From the NCBI RefSeq assembly GCF_016907435.1, contig NZ_JAFBBZ010000001.1:2046001-2110000 (forward strand): DNA of 64,000 bases, in the 5' to 3' direction. Made by a program: the position numbers and the translations under genes. How positions within the stretch are numbered: position 1 is the stretch's first letter; the number at the start of each line of letters is the position of its first letter. Shown piece by piece: positions 35,273 to 44,940 of this stretch. This stretch comes from Nocardioides salarius. Its GTDB lineage: Bacteria; Actinomycetota; Actinomycetes; Propionibacteriales; Nocardioidaceae. A model generated the notes under the pieces. The model ran no database searches. It saw nothing but the letters and a program-made list of their open reading frames with translations, and was not told where the DNA came from.

Positions 35273-35848
35273 CTAGGCGCCCAGCACCCGAGCGGCGATC
35301 CAGGCGATCTGGTCGGCAGTGGCCTCGGCCGGGCCGGAGGGCTGCATCACGTGGCTGAGCACGATCCGCACCACCATGTCGATGGCTGCGTCGAGCTCGG
35401 CGGCGCGCAGGTCGACGTCGTACGGCGCGATCCGCGCCGCGATGACGTCCTTGGCGGCGGCCAGCAGCGAGCCCGCGTGGGTGGTCAGCAGCGGCAGCAG
35501 CTCGGTGTCGGCGCCGTGGGTGGCCGAGACGACCGCGTGCAGGAGGGGGTTGCTGGGGGCGACCTCGAGGACCGAGCGGGCCGAGGCCCGGATCGCCTCG
35601 ACCAGGTCGTCGGGGTGCTCGTCGAAGGCGACGGTCACCGTGGCCAGGAAGCGCTCGAGCTCGCGCAGGATCATCGCCTCGGCCAGCCCGGCCTTGGTGC
35701 CGACCTCGTTGTAGACGGTCTGGCGCGAGACGCCCACGTCGTCGGCCAGGCGCGCCATCGTCACCTTGGCCCAGCCGACCTCGGTGGTCAGCCGCACGGC
35801 CGAGTCCACGACGCGGTCGCGCATGCTGGGCGGGGCGGCGGTGCTCAC
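35273..35848 (-). CDS. TetR family regulator of the alkane hydroxylase operon (AlkX-like)
   Basis: The 191-residue TetR protein has its HTH at about residues 32-52 (MARLADDVGVSRQTVYNEVG), followed by TKAGLAEAMILRELERFL. It is third in the series alkB-rubredoxin, ferredoxin, tetR, the order known for actinobacterial alkB clusters in which the TetR represses alkB and is released by fatty acids. It also has its own TACACT box (35,861-35,856), seven bases before GTG 35,848. The 12-base inverted repeat before alkB (37,722-37,758) is its likely operator. Confidence 0.88.
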   Translation of the reverse strand: MSTAAPPSMRDRVVDSAVRLTTEVGWAKVTMARLADDVGVSRQTVYNEVGTKAGLAEAMILRELERFLATVTVAFDEHPDDLVEAIRASARSVLEVAPSNPLLHAVVSATHGADTELLPLLTTHAGSLLAAAKDVIAARIAPYDVDLRAAELDAAIDMVVRIVLSHVMQPSGPAEATADQIAWIAARVLGA

Positions 35849-35955
35849 GTCGTCGAGTGTAGGAAGCACCACCACCCCCGCCGGCATCGCCACAGCCATC
35901 CCTGCTGGCGTCGCGACACTCATCCCTGGGCCACGTCCACCCGGGACGGCCAGGA

Positions 35956-36147
35956 TCATCCCTGGAGCGTCAGCGCCAGCACCGGGCAGGCCTGCACCGC
36001 GGCGTGCACGTGGGCGCGCTGCGACTCCTCGGGCTCCTCCACCAGCACGTGCATCACCTCGTCGTCGTCGATCTCGAAGACGTCGCTGGCCATCGCCTCG
36101 CACATGCCCAGTCCCTCGCAGCGGTCGCGGTCCACCTCGATGCGCAT
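35956..36147 (-). CDS. Small [3Fe-4S]-type ferredoxin
   Basis: The 63-residue protein has CEGLGMCEAM (CX5C) near residues 10-16 and a final ACPVLAL (Cys-Pro). It lacks the fourth Cys of a 4Fe-4S centre, so a [3Fe-4S] cluster is likely, as in P450 partner ferredoxins. ATG 36,147 overlaps the alkB stop by one base (TGATG). It may supply electrons to the AlkB-rubredoxin fusion or bridge a reductase to it. No reductase gene is in this operon. Confidence 0.9.
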   Translation of the reverse strand: MRIEVDRDRCEGLGMCEAMASDVFEIDDDEVMHVLVEEPEESQRAHVHAAVQACPVLALTLQG

Positions 36148-37688
36148 CAGCGGGCCTCGGCGTTGCTCAGGGCGACGAAGTCGACCTTCTCGCGCACCCC
36201 GCAGTCGGGGCAGCACCAGTCGTCGGGGATGTCGGCCCACGCGGTGCCGGCGGCGAAGCCCTCGAGCTCGTTGCCGACGGCGACCTCGTAGGTGTGCCCG
36301 CAGCCCGGGCAGCGCGCGGCCAGCACCTCGTCGTCCTGCGGCTCCTGCGCCACCGGGGCCGGTACGTCGGCCGACCGGCCCGCCGCAGTCGGCTCGGGCG
36401 CAGGCTCGGCCGGGGTGGGCTCGACGGTCGGCTCGACGGTGGGAGCCCCGGCCACGGGCGGGACGGGGTGCGCGGCCAGGATCCGCTCGCGCTTGCGCGG
36501 GTCGAGGTTGGCGCGGGTCAGGTCGCCGTCGAAGTGGGCCAGCACCCGGGGGTCCATCACCCGGCGCCACAGCGGCGGCACGAGCGCCAGCACGATCATG
36601 CCGGCGTAGCCGGTGGGCAGCACCGGGCTCTCCTCGAAGTCGCGCAGGGTCTGGTAGCGGCGCGTGGGGTTGGCGTGGTGGTCGCTGTGGCGCTGCAGGT
36701 GGTAGAGCAGCACGTTGGTGGCGATGTTGTTGGAGTTCCACGAGTGCGAGGGGTCGACGCGCTCGTAGCGCTGGCGGGTGCCCGAGCCGACCTTCTGGCG
36801 GCGCATCCCGTAGTGCTCCATGTAGTTGACGACCTCGAGCAGGGAGAAGCCGACGACGGCCTGGAGCACCAGGAAGGGCAGCACGACCGGGCCCAGCCAC
36901 ACCGTGAGCGCGCCCCACAGCACCGCCGACATCAGCCAGGCGTTGAGCACGTCGTTGCCGAGGTGGAAGGGGTGGGTGTCCTTGCGGGCGTAGCGCTTCT
37001 TCTCCAGGTGCCAGGCGCTGCGCAGCGAGCCCAGCACGGTGCGCGGCCAGAACCGGTAGAAGCTCTCGCCGAAGCGGCTGGAGGCGGGGTCCTCGGGGGT
37101 GGCCACGCGCACGTGGTGGCCCCGGTTGTGCTCGATGTAGAAGTGGCCGTAGAAGCTCTGGGCCAGGGCGATCTTCGAGAGCCAGCGCTCGTTGGCCTCG
37201 CGCTTGTGGCCCAGCTCGTGGGCGGTGTTGATGCCGATCCCGCCGATCACGCCGATCGAGAGGGCCAGCCCGATCTTGTCGACGGTGCTCAGCTCGCCGA
37301 GGCCGAAGGGCGCCCCGTTGGCGATGACGTAGAGCGCGCCGACGAACCCGGCGTACTGGATCGGCAGGAAGGCGTAGGTGATCCAGCGGTAGTACTTGTC
37401 GCTCTCGAGCGCCTCGATGGCGTCGTCGGGCGGGTTGGCGCGGTCGAGGCCGGCGACCAGGTCGATGGCGGGCACCACCCCGAGCACCACGATCGGGCCG
37501 ACCCAGAACCACACGCCCCAGCCGGTGAGGGCCCAGCCGCCGCCGGCGACGAAGGCCAGCGAGGGCACGACGAGCCCGATCAGCCACAGGTAGCGCTTGT
37601 GGTCGCTCCAGGCCTCGGTCGAGCCCTCGGGCACGGTCGAGCGCGGGACCTGCGGGGACGAGGGGGACGGTGCGGTGCTGCTGGCCAC
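36147..37688 (-). CDS. alkB: Alkane 1-monooxygenase fused to rubredoxin
   Basis: I place the start at GTG 37,688, because AGGAGG (37,700-37,695) lies six bases upstream; GTG 37,718 would add ten residues. The 513-residue protein has about six membrane helices and the AlkB histidine boxes HELGHK (157-162), EHNRGHH (186-192) and RHSDHH (333-338), plus NYMEHYG (288-294). After a Pro/Glu/Thr linker (about 411-455), a rubredoxin domain has Cys at 460, 463, 493 and 496. The enzyme hydroxylates n-alkanes at the terminal carbon using a di-iron centre. The fused rubredoxin delivers electrons directly; such fusions are known in actinobacteria. Confidence 0.96.
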   Translation of the reverse strand: MASSTAPSPSSPQVPRSTVPEGSTEAWSDHKRYLWLIGLVVPSLAFVAGGGWALTGWGVWFWVGPIVVLGVVPAIDLVAGLDRANPPDDAIEALESDKYYRWITYAFLPIQYAGFVGALYVIANGAPFGLGELSTVDKIGLALSIGVIGGIGINTAHELGHKREANERWLSKIALAQSFYGHFYIEHNRGHHVRVATPEDPASSRFGESFYRFWPRTVLGSLRSAWHLEKKRYARKDTHPFHLGNDVLNAWLMSAVLWGALTVWLGPVVLPFLVLQAVVGFSLLEVVNYMEHYGMRRQKVGSGTRQRYERVDPSHSWNSNNIATNVLLYHLQRHSDHHANPTRRYQTLRDFEESPVLPTGYAGMIVLALVPPLWRRVMDPRVLAHFDGDLTRANLDPRKRERILAAHPVPPVAGAPTVEPTVEPTPAEPAPEPTAAGRSADVPAPVAQEPQDDEVLAARCPGCGHTYEVAVGNELEGFAAGTAWADIPDDWCCPDCGVREKVDFVALSNAEAR

Positions 37689-37721
37689 GGGGAGCCTCCT
37701 GGCGGTGACGGGGGTCACGAC

Positions 37722-37758
37722 ATCTGCTTGACAACACCGTAGGGAATGTCAAGCAGAT
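37722..37758 (-). promoter_or_regulatory. alkB promoter enclosed by a 12-base inverted repeat operator
   Basis: ATCTGCTTGACA (37,722-37,733) and TGTCAAGCAGAT (37,747-37,758) are perfect inverted arms 13 bases apart. On the minus strand TTGTCA (37,763-37,758) and TACGGT (37,740-37,735) make a promoter with a 17-base spacer. The -10 lies in the centre of the repeat, so a bound TetR would block RNA polymerase. The leader would be about 40 bases, with AGGAGG. Confidence 0.75.
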
Positions 37759-37809
37759 TGACAAGAGGGGTCTAGTTGTAAACATCGGGCCTCGAGCTCG
37801 CCGTCGGCC

Positions 37810-38181
37810 TCACCTGCGGCGGGCCCCCGCCTCCCGCGCCAGTGCCGCCAGCTGCTCGGCCAGCGCCGGCGCGCCCAGGCACCGGATCCGCAGCACGTGC
37901 GCCGGGGTCCGCACGCCGACCGCCCGCGAGACGCGGCCGCCGCCCACCTCCACCCCGCTCACCTCGCGCAGGTCGACAGTGAGCATCGAGGCGCCCCGCG
38001 CGGCCCGGGTGGGCATGAAGGTCAGGTGCAGCGTCGTGGTCGTCAGGCGCCCGGCCACCCACGTCGAGCCCCAGGCCCCCTGGAAGCGCAGGAGCGCGGC
38101 GTCCGATGCCGTCGCCCCCGTGGCTGCCACGGTCTCGACGAGCACGTGCACGCTCTTCGACGACAGCACTCCGTAGGACAT
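37810..38181 (-). CDS. GRAM/PH-like small protein, hypothetical
   Basis: The 123-residue protein contains alternating beta strands (LTTTTLHLTFMPTR, MLTVDLREVSGVEVGG, HVLRIRCLGA) and a C-terminal helix (ALAEQLAALAREAG). This matches bacterial PH/GRAM-like domains, which bind lipids or proteins at membranes. There is no signal peptide. It lies upstream of alkB on the same strand with the alkB promoter between, so it is not clearly part of that operon. The function is unknown. Confidence 0.65.
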   Translation of the reverse strand: MSYGVLSSKSVHVLVETVAATGATASDAALLRFQGAWGSTWVAGRLTTTTLHLTFMPTRAARGASMLTVDLREVSGVEVGGGRVSRAVGVRTPAHVLRIRCLGAPALAEQLAALAREAGARRR

Positions 38182-38340
38182 GACTCATGGTGCGCCCGTC
38201 CCCGCCGGGCCGCACGGGTCGGAGGTCCCTGGTCCACACCGGTCCAGACCGCGGGGGGCGCCACACAGGTGAACCGGCCCGGGCGCGGCAGCGGGCACAA
38301 TGGGAGTCGCCGCCGTGCCACCGACCACGAGGAGGCGGAC

Positions 38341-39117
38341 GTGAGCGCTCCCCGGCGCCCCGACAGCCCAGCCGACCCCCAGGGCGGCCCCCAGGGCGGC
38401 CCCCAGGGCGACTCCGAGGCAGACACCCAGCCGGCGTTGCCCGCGGGGATGCTCGAGGCGCTCTACTCGCGCCCCAGCCGGGCCCGCACCGCGCTGGTCG
38501 TGGTGCCGCTCCTGGCCGGGCTCGCGGTGGCGGCGTACGTCGGCAGCACGCTGGTGTGGCCCGGCGACGACGAGCCGGCGGCCAGCAGCACCACCGGCAC
38601 CGACGCCACGGGCGTGACCTGCTGGAACGGCGACGTCAAGACCGACGAGCGCTCCTGCGTGCTGCCCACCGGCCGTGCCGGGCTCGAGCACGTCTTCCCC
38701 TCCTTCGACCCCGAGCAGCAGACCTGCCGCGACGAGCTGGTCGAGAACCCGCAGTTCAAGCGGCCGGCGATGTGGACCTGCGACGTCGAGCTGGCGGGGC
38801 CGGTCTCGATCACCTACAGCCAGGTCAGCGGGGCCAAGGCGGCTCGCCGCTACTTCGGCGACCTGCACGGCGTCGAGCCCGTCAAGGACCGCTCCTCCAG
38901 CGGGGTGCGGCGCGACCGGTGGCGCACCTCCGAGGTCGACGGCGCCAAGAACCCGCGGCTGTGGTCGGGCAGCGTGCTGGTGCGCGGGGCGCCGTACGCC
39001 GTCACCGTCACCGCCCAGCGCCGCGCCGACGTGGGCCGGGCGCTGGACCGACGGGTGCAGATGCGCCCCCTCGAGGAGCTGCGCGTCGCCGCGCCCGACT
39101 CCTCCGCCCAGGGCTGA
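38341..39117 (+). CDS. Membrane-anchored hypothetical protein
   Basis: GTG 38,341 has GAGGAGG a few bases upstream and gives 258 residues. The N-terminal 40 residues are Pro/Gln/Gly-rich and contain a threefold QGGP repeat. One membrane helix follows (ALVVVPLLAGLAVAAYVGS, about 49-67), so the remaining 190 residues are outside. That domain has four Cys residues (TCWNGDVKTDERSC, QQTCRDE, MWTCDVE) that may form disulfides. I do not recognise a family. The organisation resembles actinobacterial septal or secretion-related anchored proteins, but no role is supported. Confidence 0.7.
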   Translation: MSAPRRPDSPADPQGGPQGGPQGDSEADTQPALPAGMLEALYSRPSRARTALVVVPLLAGLAVAAYVGSTLVWPGDDEPAASSTTGTDATGVTCWNGDVKTDERSCVLPTGRAGLEHVFPSFDPEQQTCRDELVENPQFKRPAMWTCDVELAGPVSITYSQVSGAKAARRYFGDLHGVEPVKDRSSSGVRRDRWRTSEVDGAKNPRLWSGSVLVRGAPYAVTVTAQRRADVGRALDRRVQMRPLEELRVAAPDSSAQG

Positions 39118-39153
39118 GCAGCGCGGGCCGAGGGGCCGCGCCGAGGAGCCCGC

Positions 39154-40530
<1,377 letters not shown>

Positions 40531-40609
40531 GTGCTCAGCCTCTGCCCACCGGGTGGTTACCGGCAAGTCGGACGCGCGACCACCCCACCTTGTGACGGAC
40601 GGCACAAAG

Positions 40610-40661
40610 TTCTGCACTTTTGGTTTGATAGTGCAGAATGCACTACGTGTCCGAGAGTGCA
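40610..40661 (+). promoter_or_regulatory. Four-half-site operator at the second TetR-MMPL module
   Basis: TGCACT (40,613-40,618), AGTGCA (40,630-40,635), TGCACT (40,639-40,644) and AGTGCA (40,656-40,661) are spaced 11, 3 and 11 bases, giving exact symmetry. Within it TTCTGCACT-N11-AGTGCAGAA is a perfect dyad. GATAGT (40,627-40,632) is a probable -10 five bases before ATG 40,638. The array covers the start of tetR, as expected for autorepression. Confidence 0.7.
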
Positions 40662-41294
40662 ACCACGTCCCCGGTGGTCCCGCCCACCAAGCAGGCCCTG
40701 ACCCGCGCCCGCATCCACCGGTGCGCGATGCAGCTGACCCAGGGCCGCGGCCTCGACGGCTGGACCATGGAGGACCTGGCCGGCGCCGCCGAGGTGTCGC
40801 GCCGCACGCTGTTCAACTACTTCAGCTCCAAGGTCGATGCCGTGCTCGGTGCGGTCGGCTCCCCCATCCGGCGTCGCGACGAGGTCGCCGCCGACGCCTT
40901 CGCCACCTTCGTGGCCGGCGGTCCCAGCGGCTACCTCGTCGACGACCTCGCGGTGCTGGCCCGACCGATCCTGGCCGGCGAGGACTTCGACCAGCAGACC
41001 GTCGCTCTGCGCCGCAGCGTGCTGACCTGCTCGAACCGGCTGATGGAGGCGGTGCACGAGCACTTCGAGCAGACCGCCGACGACATCGTCGCCCTGATCC
41101 TCCAGCGCGAGGGCGACGGCTTCGGCGAGGACCGGGCCCACCTGATGGTGCGCCTGCTCGTGGCCGTCTTCGACTCCTCGATGCGGGCCTACCTGGCCGC
41201 CGAGGACCCCACCGAGACCGACCTGGTCGACCTGTTCGTCGACCACCTGCGCGTGGCCGGCGAGCTCCTCGGTCGCACCTCCCGGCCGGCCTGA
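40638..41294 (+). CDS. TetR family regulator of the adjacent MMPL exporter
   Basis: The protein has 218 residues from ATG 40,638; GTG 40,647 is possible. HTH: MEDLAGAAEVSRRTLFNYFS (about 44-63), then a helical ligand domain. It is similar in its HTH to the TetR at 4,371, and each is followed directly by an MMPL transporter gene. The transcript appears leaderless. The operator array covers its start, pointing to strong autorepression. The ligand is unknown but presumably an exported hydrophobic compound. Confidence 0.9.
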   Translation: MHYVSESATTSPVVPPTKQALTRARIHRCAMQLTQGRGLDGWTMEDLAGAAEVSRRTLFNYFSSKVDAVLGAVGSPIRRRDEVAADAFATFVAGGPSGYLVDDLAVLARPILAGEDFDQQTVALRRSVLTCSNRLMEAVHEHFEQTADDIVALILQREGDGFGEDRAHLMVRLLVAVFDSSMRAYLAAEDPTETDLVDLFVDHLRVAGELLGRTSRPA

Positions 41295-41330
41295 CCCCTG
41301 CCTGACCCTGCCTGACCCCTGCCTGATCCA
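41289..41330. repeat. Short tandem repeat between tetR and mmpL
   Basis: Four GCCTGACCCCT-like units of 10-11 bases start inside the end of the tetR gene, whose TGA stop is part of the first unit. They fill much of the 84-base tetR-mmpL gap. Confidence 0.65.
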
Positions 41331-41378
41331 GCCCAGACCCACGACCGGCACGAGCGTGCCACCCACAGGAGAGACACC

Positions 41379-43748
41379 ATGGCCACCCTGCTAGCCCGAC
41401 TCGGGACCACCGCCTACCGACGCTGGCCGTTCTTCATCGCCGCGTGGGTGGTCGTGCTGGCCGTGATCATCGGCCTCGCCGCCGCCTTCTCCAAGCCGAT
41501 GTCGGACAACTTCACCATCCCCGGCATCCCCTCCGAGCAGGCCGCCGACCTGCAGGCCGAGCTCTTCCCCGGCGCCACCAGCGCCTTCGACCAGGCCGAC
41601 GTCAACGTCGTGGTCCAGGCGCCCGAGGGCGAGACCCTGGCCGAGCCCGACAACGCCGCCGTCGTCGAGGACCTCATCGCCGACCTCGAGGCGCTCCCGC
41701 AGCAGCCCGACGACGTCGAGATCCTGCCCCCGGGCGAGGTCGCGGCCGGGCAGGAGCAGATGCTGGTCGAGCAGGCCGAGGCCTCCGGCGGCTCGGTCGA
41801 GCAGGCGCGCACCAACGCCGCGGCCCTCTCGCCGCTGACCGAGGACGGCCGCACCGGGCTGATCACCTACACCTGGGACGTCGACAGCCCCGCCGAGGTC
41901 GAGATGACGACCCTCGACGCCCTCGACGACGTCATGGACGACGCCCGTGACCAGGGGCTGGTCGTCGAGGCCAACGGCTCCGGCGCGACCGGTTTCACCA
42001 CCCCCGGCCTGGCCTCCGAGGCCATCGGCATCGGCGTGGCCCTGCTCGTGCTGATCCTGACCTTCGGCTCCCTGGTGGCCGCCGGGCTGCCGATCATCAC
42101 CGCCCTGATCGGCGTCGGCATCGGCCTGACCGGTGTCACCGCGATGACCGCCGTCGTCGACATCTCCAGCAGCACCTCGATCCTGGCCACGATGATCGGC
42201 CTGGCCGTCGGCATCGACTACACGCTCTTCATCCTGGCCCGCTACCGCACCGAGCTGCACCACACCGACGACCGGGCCCGCGCCGTGGGCATCGCGGTGG
42301 GCACCGCCGGCTCCGCGGTGGTCTTCGCCGGCCTGACCGTCCTGATCGCCCTCTCGGCCCTCTCGGTCGTGGGCATCCCGTTCCTCAGCGCGATGGGCCT
42401 GGCGGCTGCCGCGACCGTGTTCGTCGCCGTGCTGATCTCGCTCACGCTGCTGCCCGCCGTGCTCGGCCTGCTCGGGCGCCGCGCCTTCGGCGGCCAGGTG
42501 CGCCGCTACGCACCGAAGCGCGACGAGCAGGGCCTGGTCGTCAACAACGGCGTGCGCTGGGCCCGCTGGGTCGGCAAGCGCCCCGTCGCCCTGGTGCTGG
42601 TGGTCGTCGTGGCTCTCGGTGCGCTCGCGATCCCGCTCAAGGAGCTGCAGCTGGCCTTCCCCACCGACTCCACCGCCGCCAGCGACACCACCCAGCGCCA
42701 GGCCTCCGACATCATCTCCGCGGAGTTCGGCCCCGGCCGCGAGGCGCCGCTGCTGGTCGTCGTCGACGCCCGTGACGTGGCCGACGGCGAGCAGGGCGCG
42801 GCCTTCGGTGGCGTGGTCGAGTGGGCCACCGGCCTCGAGGGCGTCGAGAACGCCCAGGTCGTGGCCACCAACGCCGACCCGAGCGCCGAGCCCGGCACGC
42901 CGGCGGCGGCCTCGACCGGCGCCCTGGTGCAGGTGCTGCCCGAGTTCGGGCCGGCCGACGCCGAGGCGCAGGACCTGCTCACCGACCTGCGCGAGGGCGA
43001 GTCGGACATCGAGGACTCCACCGGCACCGACATCGGCGTGACCGGCCTGACCGCGATCACCACCGACGTCTCCGACCGGCTGGCCGACGCGCTGCCCGTC
43101 TACCTGACCATCATCGTGGGCCTGGCGTTCATCCTGCTGATGATCGTCTTCCGCTCGATCCTGGTGCCGCTCACCGCGACCCTGGGCTTCCTGCTCTCGG
43201 TGCTGGCCACCCTGGGCGCCACCGTGGCGGTCTTCCAGCTCGGCTGGGGCGGGCTCGTCGAGGGCCAGCCGCTGGTCAGCTTCATCCCGCTGTTCCTGAT
43301 CGGCGTCGTCTTCGGCCTCGCGATGGACTACCAGGTCTTCCTGGTGACCCGCATCCGTGAGGCCCGGGTGCACGGCATGTCGACCCCCGAGGCGATCGTC
43401 GACGGGTTCCGCAACTCGGCGCGCGTGGTCACCGCGGCGGCCGCGATCATGACGGCGGTCTTCTCCGCCTTCATCCTGCAGGACGACGCGATCATCAAGT
43501 CGATGGGCTTCGCCCTGGCCATCGCGATCGTCTTCGACGCCTTCGTGGTGCGGATGGTGCTGATCCCGGCGCTGCTCTACCTGATGGGCGACAAGTCCTG
43601 GTGGCTGCCGGCCTGGCTCGACAAGATCCTCCCCGACGTCGACGTCGAGGGCGAGAAGCTCGACCGCGGCCCCGGCTACCACGCCGAGGAGGGCGACCTC
43701 GACGGCGAGCTCGACGAGCTCAGCGACGAGCAGGCCCAGCGGGTCTGA
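41379..43748 (+). CDS. MMPL/RND family transporter
   Basis: The 789-residue protein has the same two-half MMPL layout as the protein at 5,005: N-terminal helix (FFIAAWVVVLAVIIGLAAAF, about 17-36), extracellular domain, then helices with GLAVGIDYTLFILARYRTE near 274, all repeated. The second-half motif is FGLAMDYQVFLVTRIREA near 647. The C-terminal 35 residues are very acidic. AGGAG precedes ATG 41,379. The protein exports lipids or hydrophobic toxins by proton exchange. The preceding TetR is its presumed repressor. A strong terminator follows the gene at 43,784. Confidence 0.92.
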   Translation: MATLLARLGTTAYRRWPFFIAAWVVVLAVIIGLAAAFSKPMSDNFTIPGIPSEQAADLQAELFPGATSAFDQADVNVVVQAPEGETLAEPDNAAVVEDLIADLEALPQQPDDVEILPPGEVAAGQEQMLVEQAEASGGSVEQARTNAAALSPLTEDGRTGLITYTWDVDSPAEVEMTTLDALDDVMDDARDQGLVVEANGSGATGFTTPGLASEAIGIGVALLVLILTFGSLVAAGLPIITALIGVGIGLTGVTAMTAVVDISSSTSILATMIGLAVGIDYTLFILARYRTELHHTDDRARAVGIAVGTAGSAVVFAGLTVLIALSALSVVGIPFLSAMGLAAAATVFVAVLISLTLLPAVLGLLGRRAFGGQVRRYAPKRDEQGLVVNNGVRWARWVGKRPVALVLVVVVALGALAIPLKELQLAFPTDSTAASDTTQRQASDIISAEFGPGREAPLLVVVDARDVADGEQGAAFGGVVEWATGLEGVENAQVVATNADPSAEPGTPAAASTGALVQVLPEFGPADAEAQDLLTDLREGESDIEDSTGTDIGVTGLTAITTDVSDRLADALPVYLTIIVGLAFILLMIVFRSILVPLTATLGFLLSVLATLGATVAVFQLGWGGLVEGQPLVSFIPLFLIGVVFGLAMDYQVFLVTRIREARVHGMSTPEAIVDGFRNSARVVTAAAAIMTAVFSAFILQDDAIIKSMGFALAIAIVFDAFVVRMVLIPALLYLMGDKSWWLPAWLDKILPDVDVEGEKLDRGPGYHAEEGDLDGELDELSDEQAQRV

Positions 43749-43783
43749 GCCGCCCCGCCGCCGCACCGCGACGGCGTACGACG

Positions 43784-43818
43784 CAGCAGCCCCCGGCCAC
43801 CGCGGCCGGGGGCTGCTG
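43784..43818. terminator. Perfect 15-base-pair hairpin terminator
   Basis: CAGCAGCCCCCGGCC (43,784-43,798) pairs perfectly with 43,804-43,818 around a five-base loop. It lies between the convergent mmpL and SRPBCC genes and could stop transcription from either side. No clear U-run follows, as is common in actinobacteria. Confidence 0.8.
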
Positions 43819-43825
43819 CCGACCC

Positions 43826-43880
43826 GGCCCGAACTTCGCGCTGACCCGGCCCAGACTTCGCACCGAGCCGGCCCGAACCG
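43826..43880. repeat. Degenerate GC-rich tandem repeat near the convergent gene ends
   Basis: GACCCGGCCC(G/A)(A/G)ACTTCGC-like words occur twice about 22 bases apart, with a third partial copy. They are weakly similar to the 21-base repeat family at 22,995 and 44,899. Confidence 0.4.
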
Positions 43881-43895
43881 GCCCGGCCGACCCGC

Positions 43896-44369
43896 TCAGG
43901 CCTCGGTGGTGCCCAGCCGGTCGAGCAGGTTCTTCGAGAACCGGTCGCCCATCTTCTCGATGACCCCGCCCATCGTCGCGGTCACGGCCTTCGAGGAGAC
44001 CTTGGGCAGCGGCAGGTCGAGGGTGATCTCGAGGTTGGTCGCCAGGTGCGTGCCCTCCTCGGCGTCGGAGAGCTCGTACCAGCCCTCGACGGCCGAGCGC
44101 TCGGTCGTGCCGGCGGGCGGGTCGTGGCGGAACTCGATGCGCTCGAGGTCGGTGAAGGTCATCTTCTCGGTGAAGGCGGGCGAGACGTTCTTGCCCAGCA
44201 CCTCGAGGCCGCTCATCTCCCAGCGCCAGTGGTCGCCGTCGGCGGTGATCCGCTTGACGAAGGGCGTCATCTCGGCGATCGCGTCGGGGTCGACCAGCAG
44301 GTCCCAGATCTCCTGGCGGGTCGCCCTCACGACGGCGGTGGCCTCGGTGCTGGCGGAGAAGCGGGTCAT
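43896..44369 (-). CDS. SRPBCC family protein
   Basis: The 157-residue protein begins with a SRPBCC fold pattern (FSASTEATAVVRATRQEIWD, then LLVDPDAIAEMTPFVKRI), followed by beta strands and a C-terminal long helix. This group includes polyketide cyclases and lipid-binding proteins; it may bind a hydrophobic ligand. ATG 44,369 overlaps the stop of the glutathione peroxidase gene in an ATGA junction. The two are thus in one operon, possibly linking lipid binding with lipid peroxide repair. Confidence 0.85.
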   Translation of the reverse strand: MTRFSASTEATAVVRATRQEIWDLLVDPDAIAEMTPFVKRITADGDHWRWEMSGLEVLGKNVSPAFTEKMTFTDLERIEFRHDPPAGTTERSAVEGWYELSDAEEGTHLATNLEITLDLPLPKVSSKAVTATMGGVIEKMGDRFSKNLLDRLGTTEA

Positions 44370-44848
44370 CGGGCGAGCTCCTTCTCGATGTCGGCGGCGA
44401 TCTTCTCGGGCTTGGTGGTGGGCGCGTAGCGGTCGACGACCGACCCGTCGCGCCCGATGAGGTACTTGGTGAAGTTCCACTTGATCCTGCTGCCCAGCAT
44501 CCCGCCCTTCTCCGAGCGCAGCCACTGGTAGAGCGGGTGGGCGTCGTCGCCGTTCACCTCGACCTTGGAGAACAGCGGGAAGGTGACCCCGAAGTTGCGC
44601 TCGCAGAAGCCGGCGATCTCGTCGTCCTCGCCGGGCTCCTGGCCGCCGAACTGGTCGCAGGGGAAGCCCAGCACGCTGAACCCCCGCTCGGCGTAGGCGT
44701 CGTGCAGCTGCTGCAGGCCCTGGTACTGCGGGGTGAAGCCGCACTGCGAGGCAGTGTTGACCACGAGGACGACCTGGCCGCGGTAGTCGGCGAGGTCCAC
44801 CTCCCGGCCGTCGATGCTGCGGGCGCTGAAGTCGTCCAAGGCGGTCAT
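44366..44848 (-). CDS. Glutathione peroxidase family protein (thioredoxin-dependent type)
   Basis: The 160-residue protein has the GPx motifs VVNTASQCGFTPQYQGLQ (active Cys near residue 36), FPCDQFGGQEPG near 64-75, and KWNFTKYLI near 123-131 with the Trp of the catalytic tetrad. Actinobacteria lack glutathione, so family members usually use thioredoxin. It reduces hydrogen or lipid peroxides. ATG 44,848 is the first good start. It precedes the SRPBCC gene with a 4-base overlap. Confidence 0.93.
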   Translation of the reverse strand: MTALDDFSARSIDGREVDLADYRGQVVLVVNTASQCGFTPQYQGLQQLHDAYAERGFSVLGFPCDQFGGQEPGEDDEIAGFCERNFGVTFPLFSKVEVNGDDAHPLYQWLRSEKGGMLGSRIKWNFTKYLIGRDGSVVDRYAPTTKPEKIAADIEKELAR

Positions 44849-44898
44849 GCCAGGCAGTGTGGCAGCCGCCGGGTCACCGACACCCCACCCACCGGGCG

Positions 44899-44937
44899 CG
44901 AGCCGGCGCCAGTTCCCCTCGAGCCGGCAACAGTTCC
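44899..44937. repeat. 21-base-spaced tandem repeat, copy 2 of a family
   Basis: CGAGCCGGCGCCAGTTCC (44,899-44,916), identical to the word at 22,995, is followed 21 bases on by CGAGCCGGCAACAGTTCC (44,920-44,937). It lies between the glutathione peroxidase start and the end of the next membrane protein gene. Confidence 0.75.
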
Positions 44938-44940
44938 TGC

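Noticed and set aside
35849..35955. Upstream extension of the TetR frame through repeated Gly-Met-x-Val-Ala stretches
   Set aside because: The frame is open, but the extension is low-complexity, and a TACACT box sits seven bases before GTG 35,848. A start at 35,848 is better supported.
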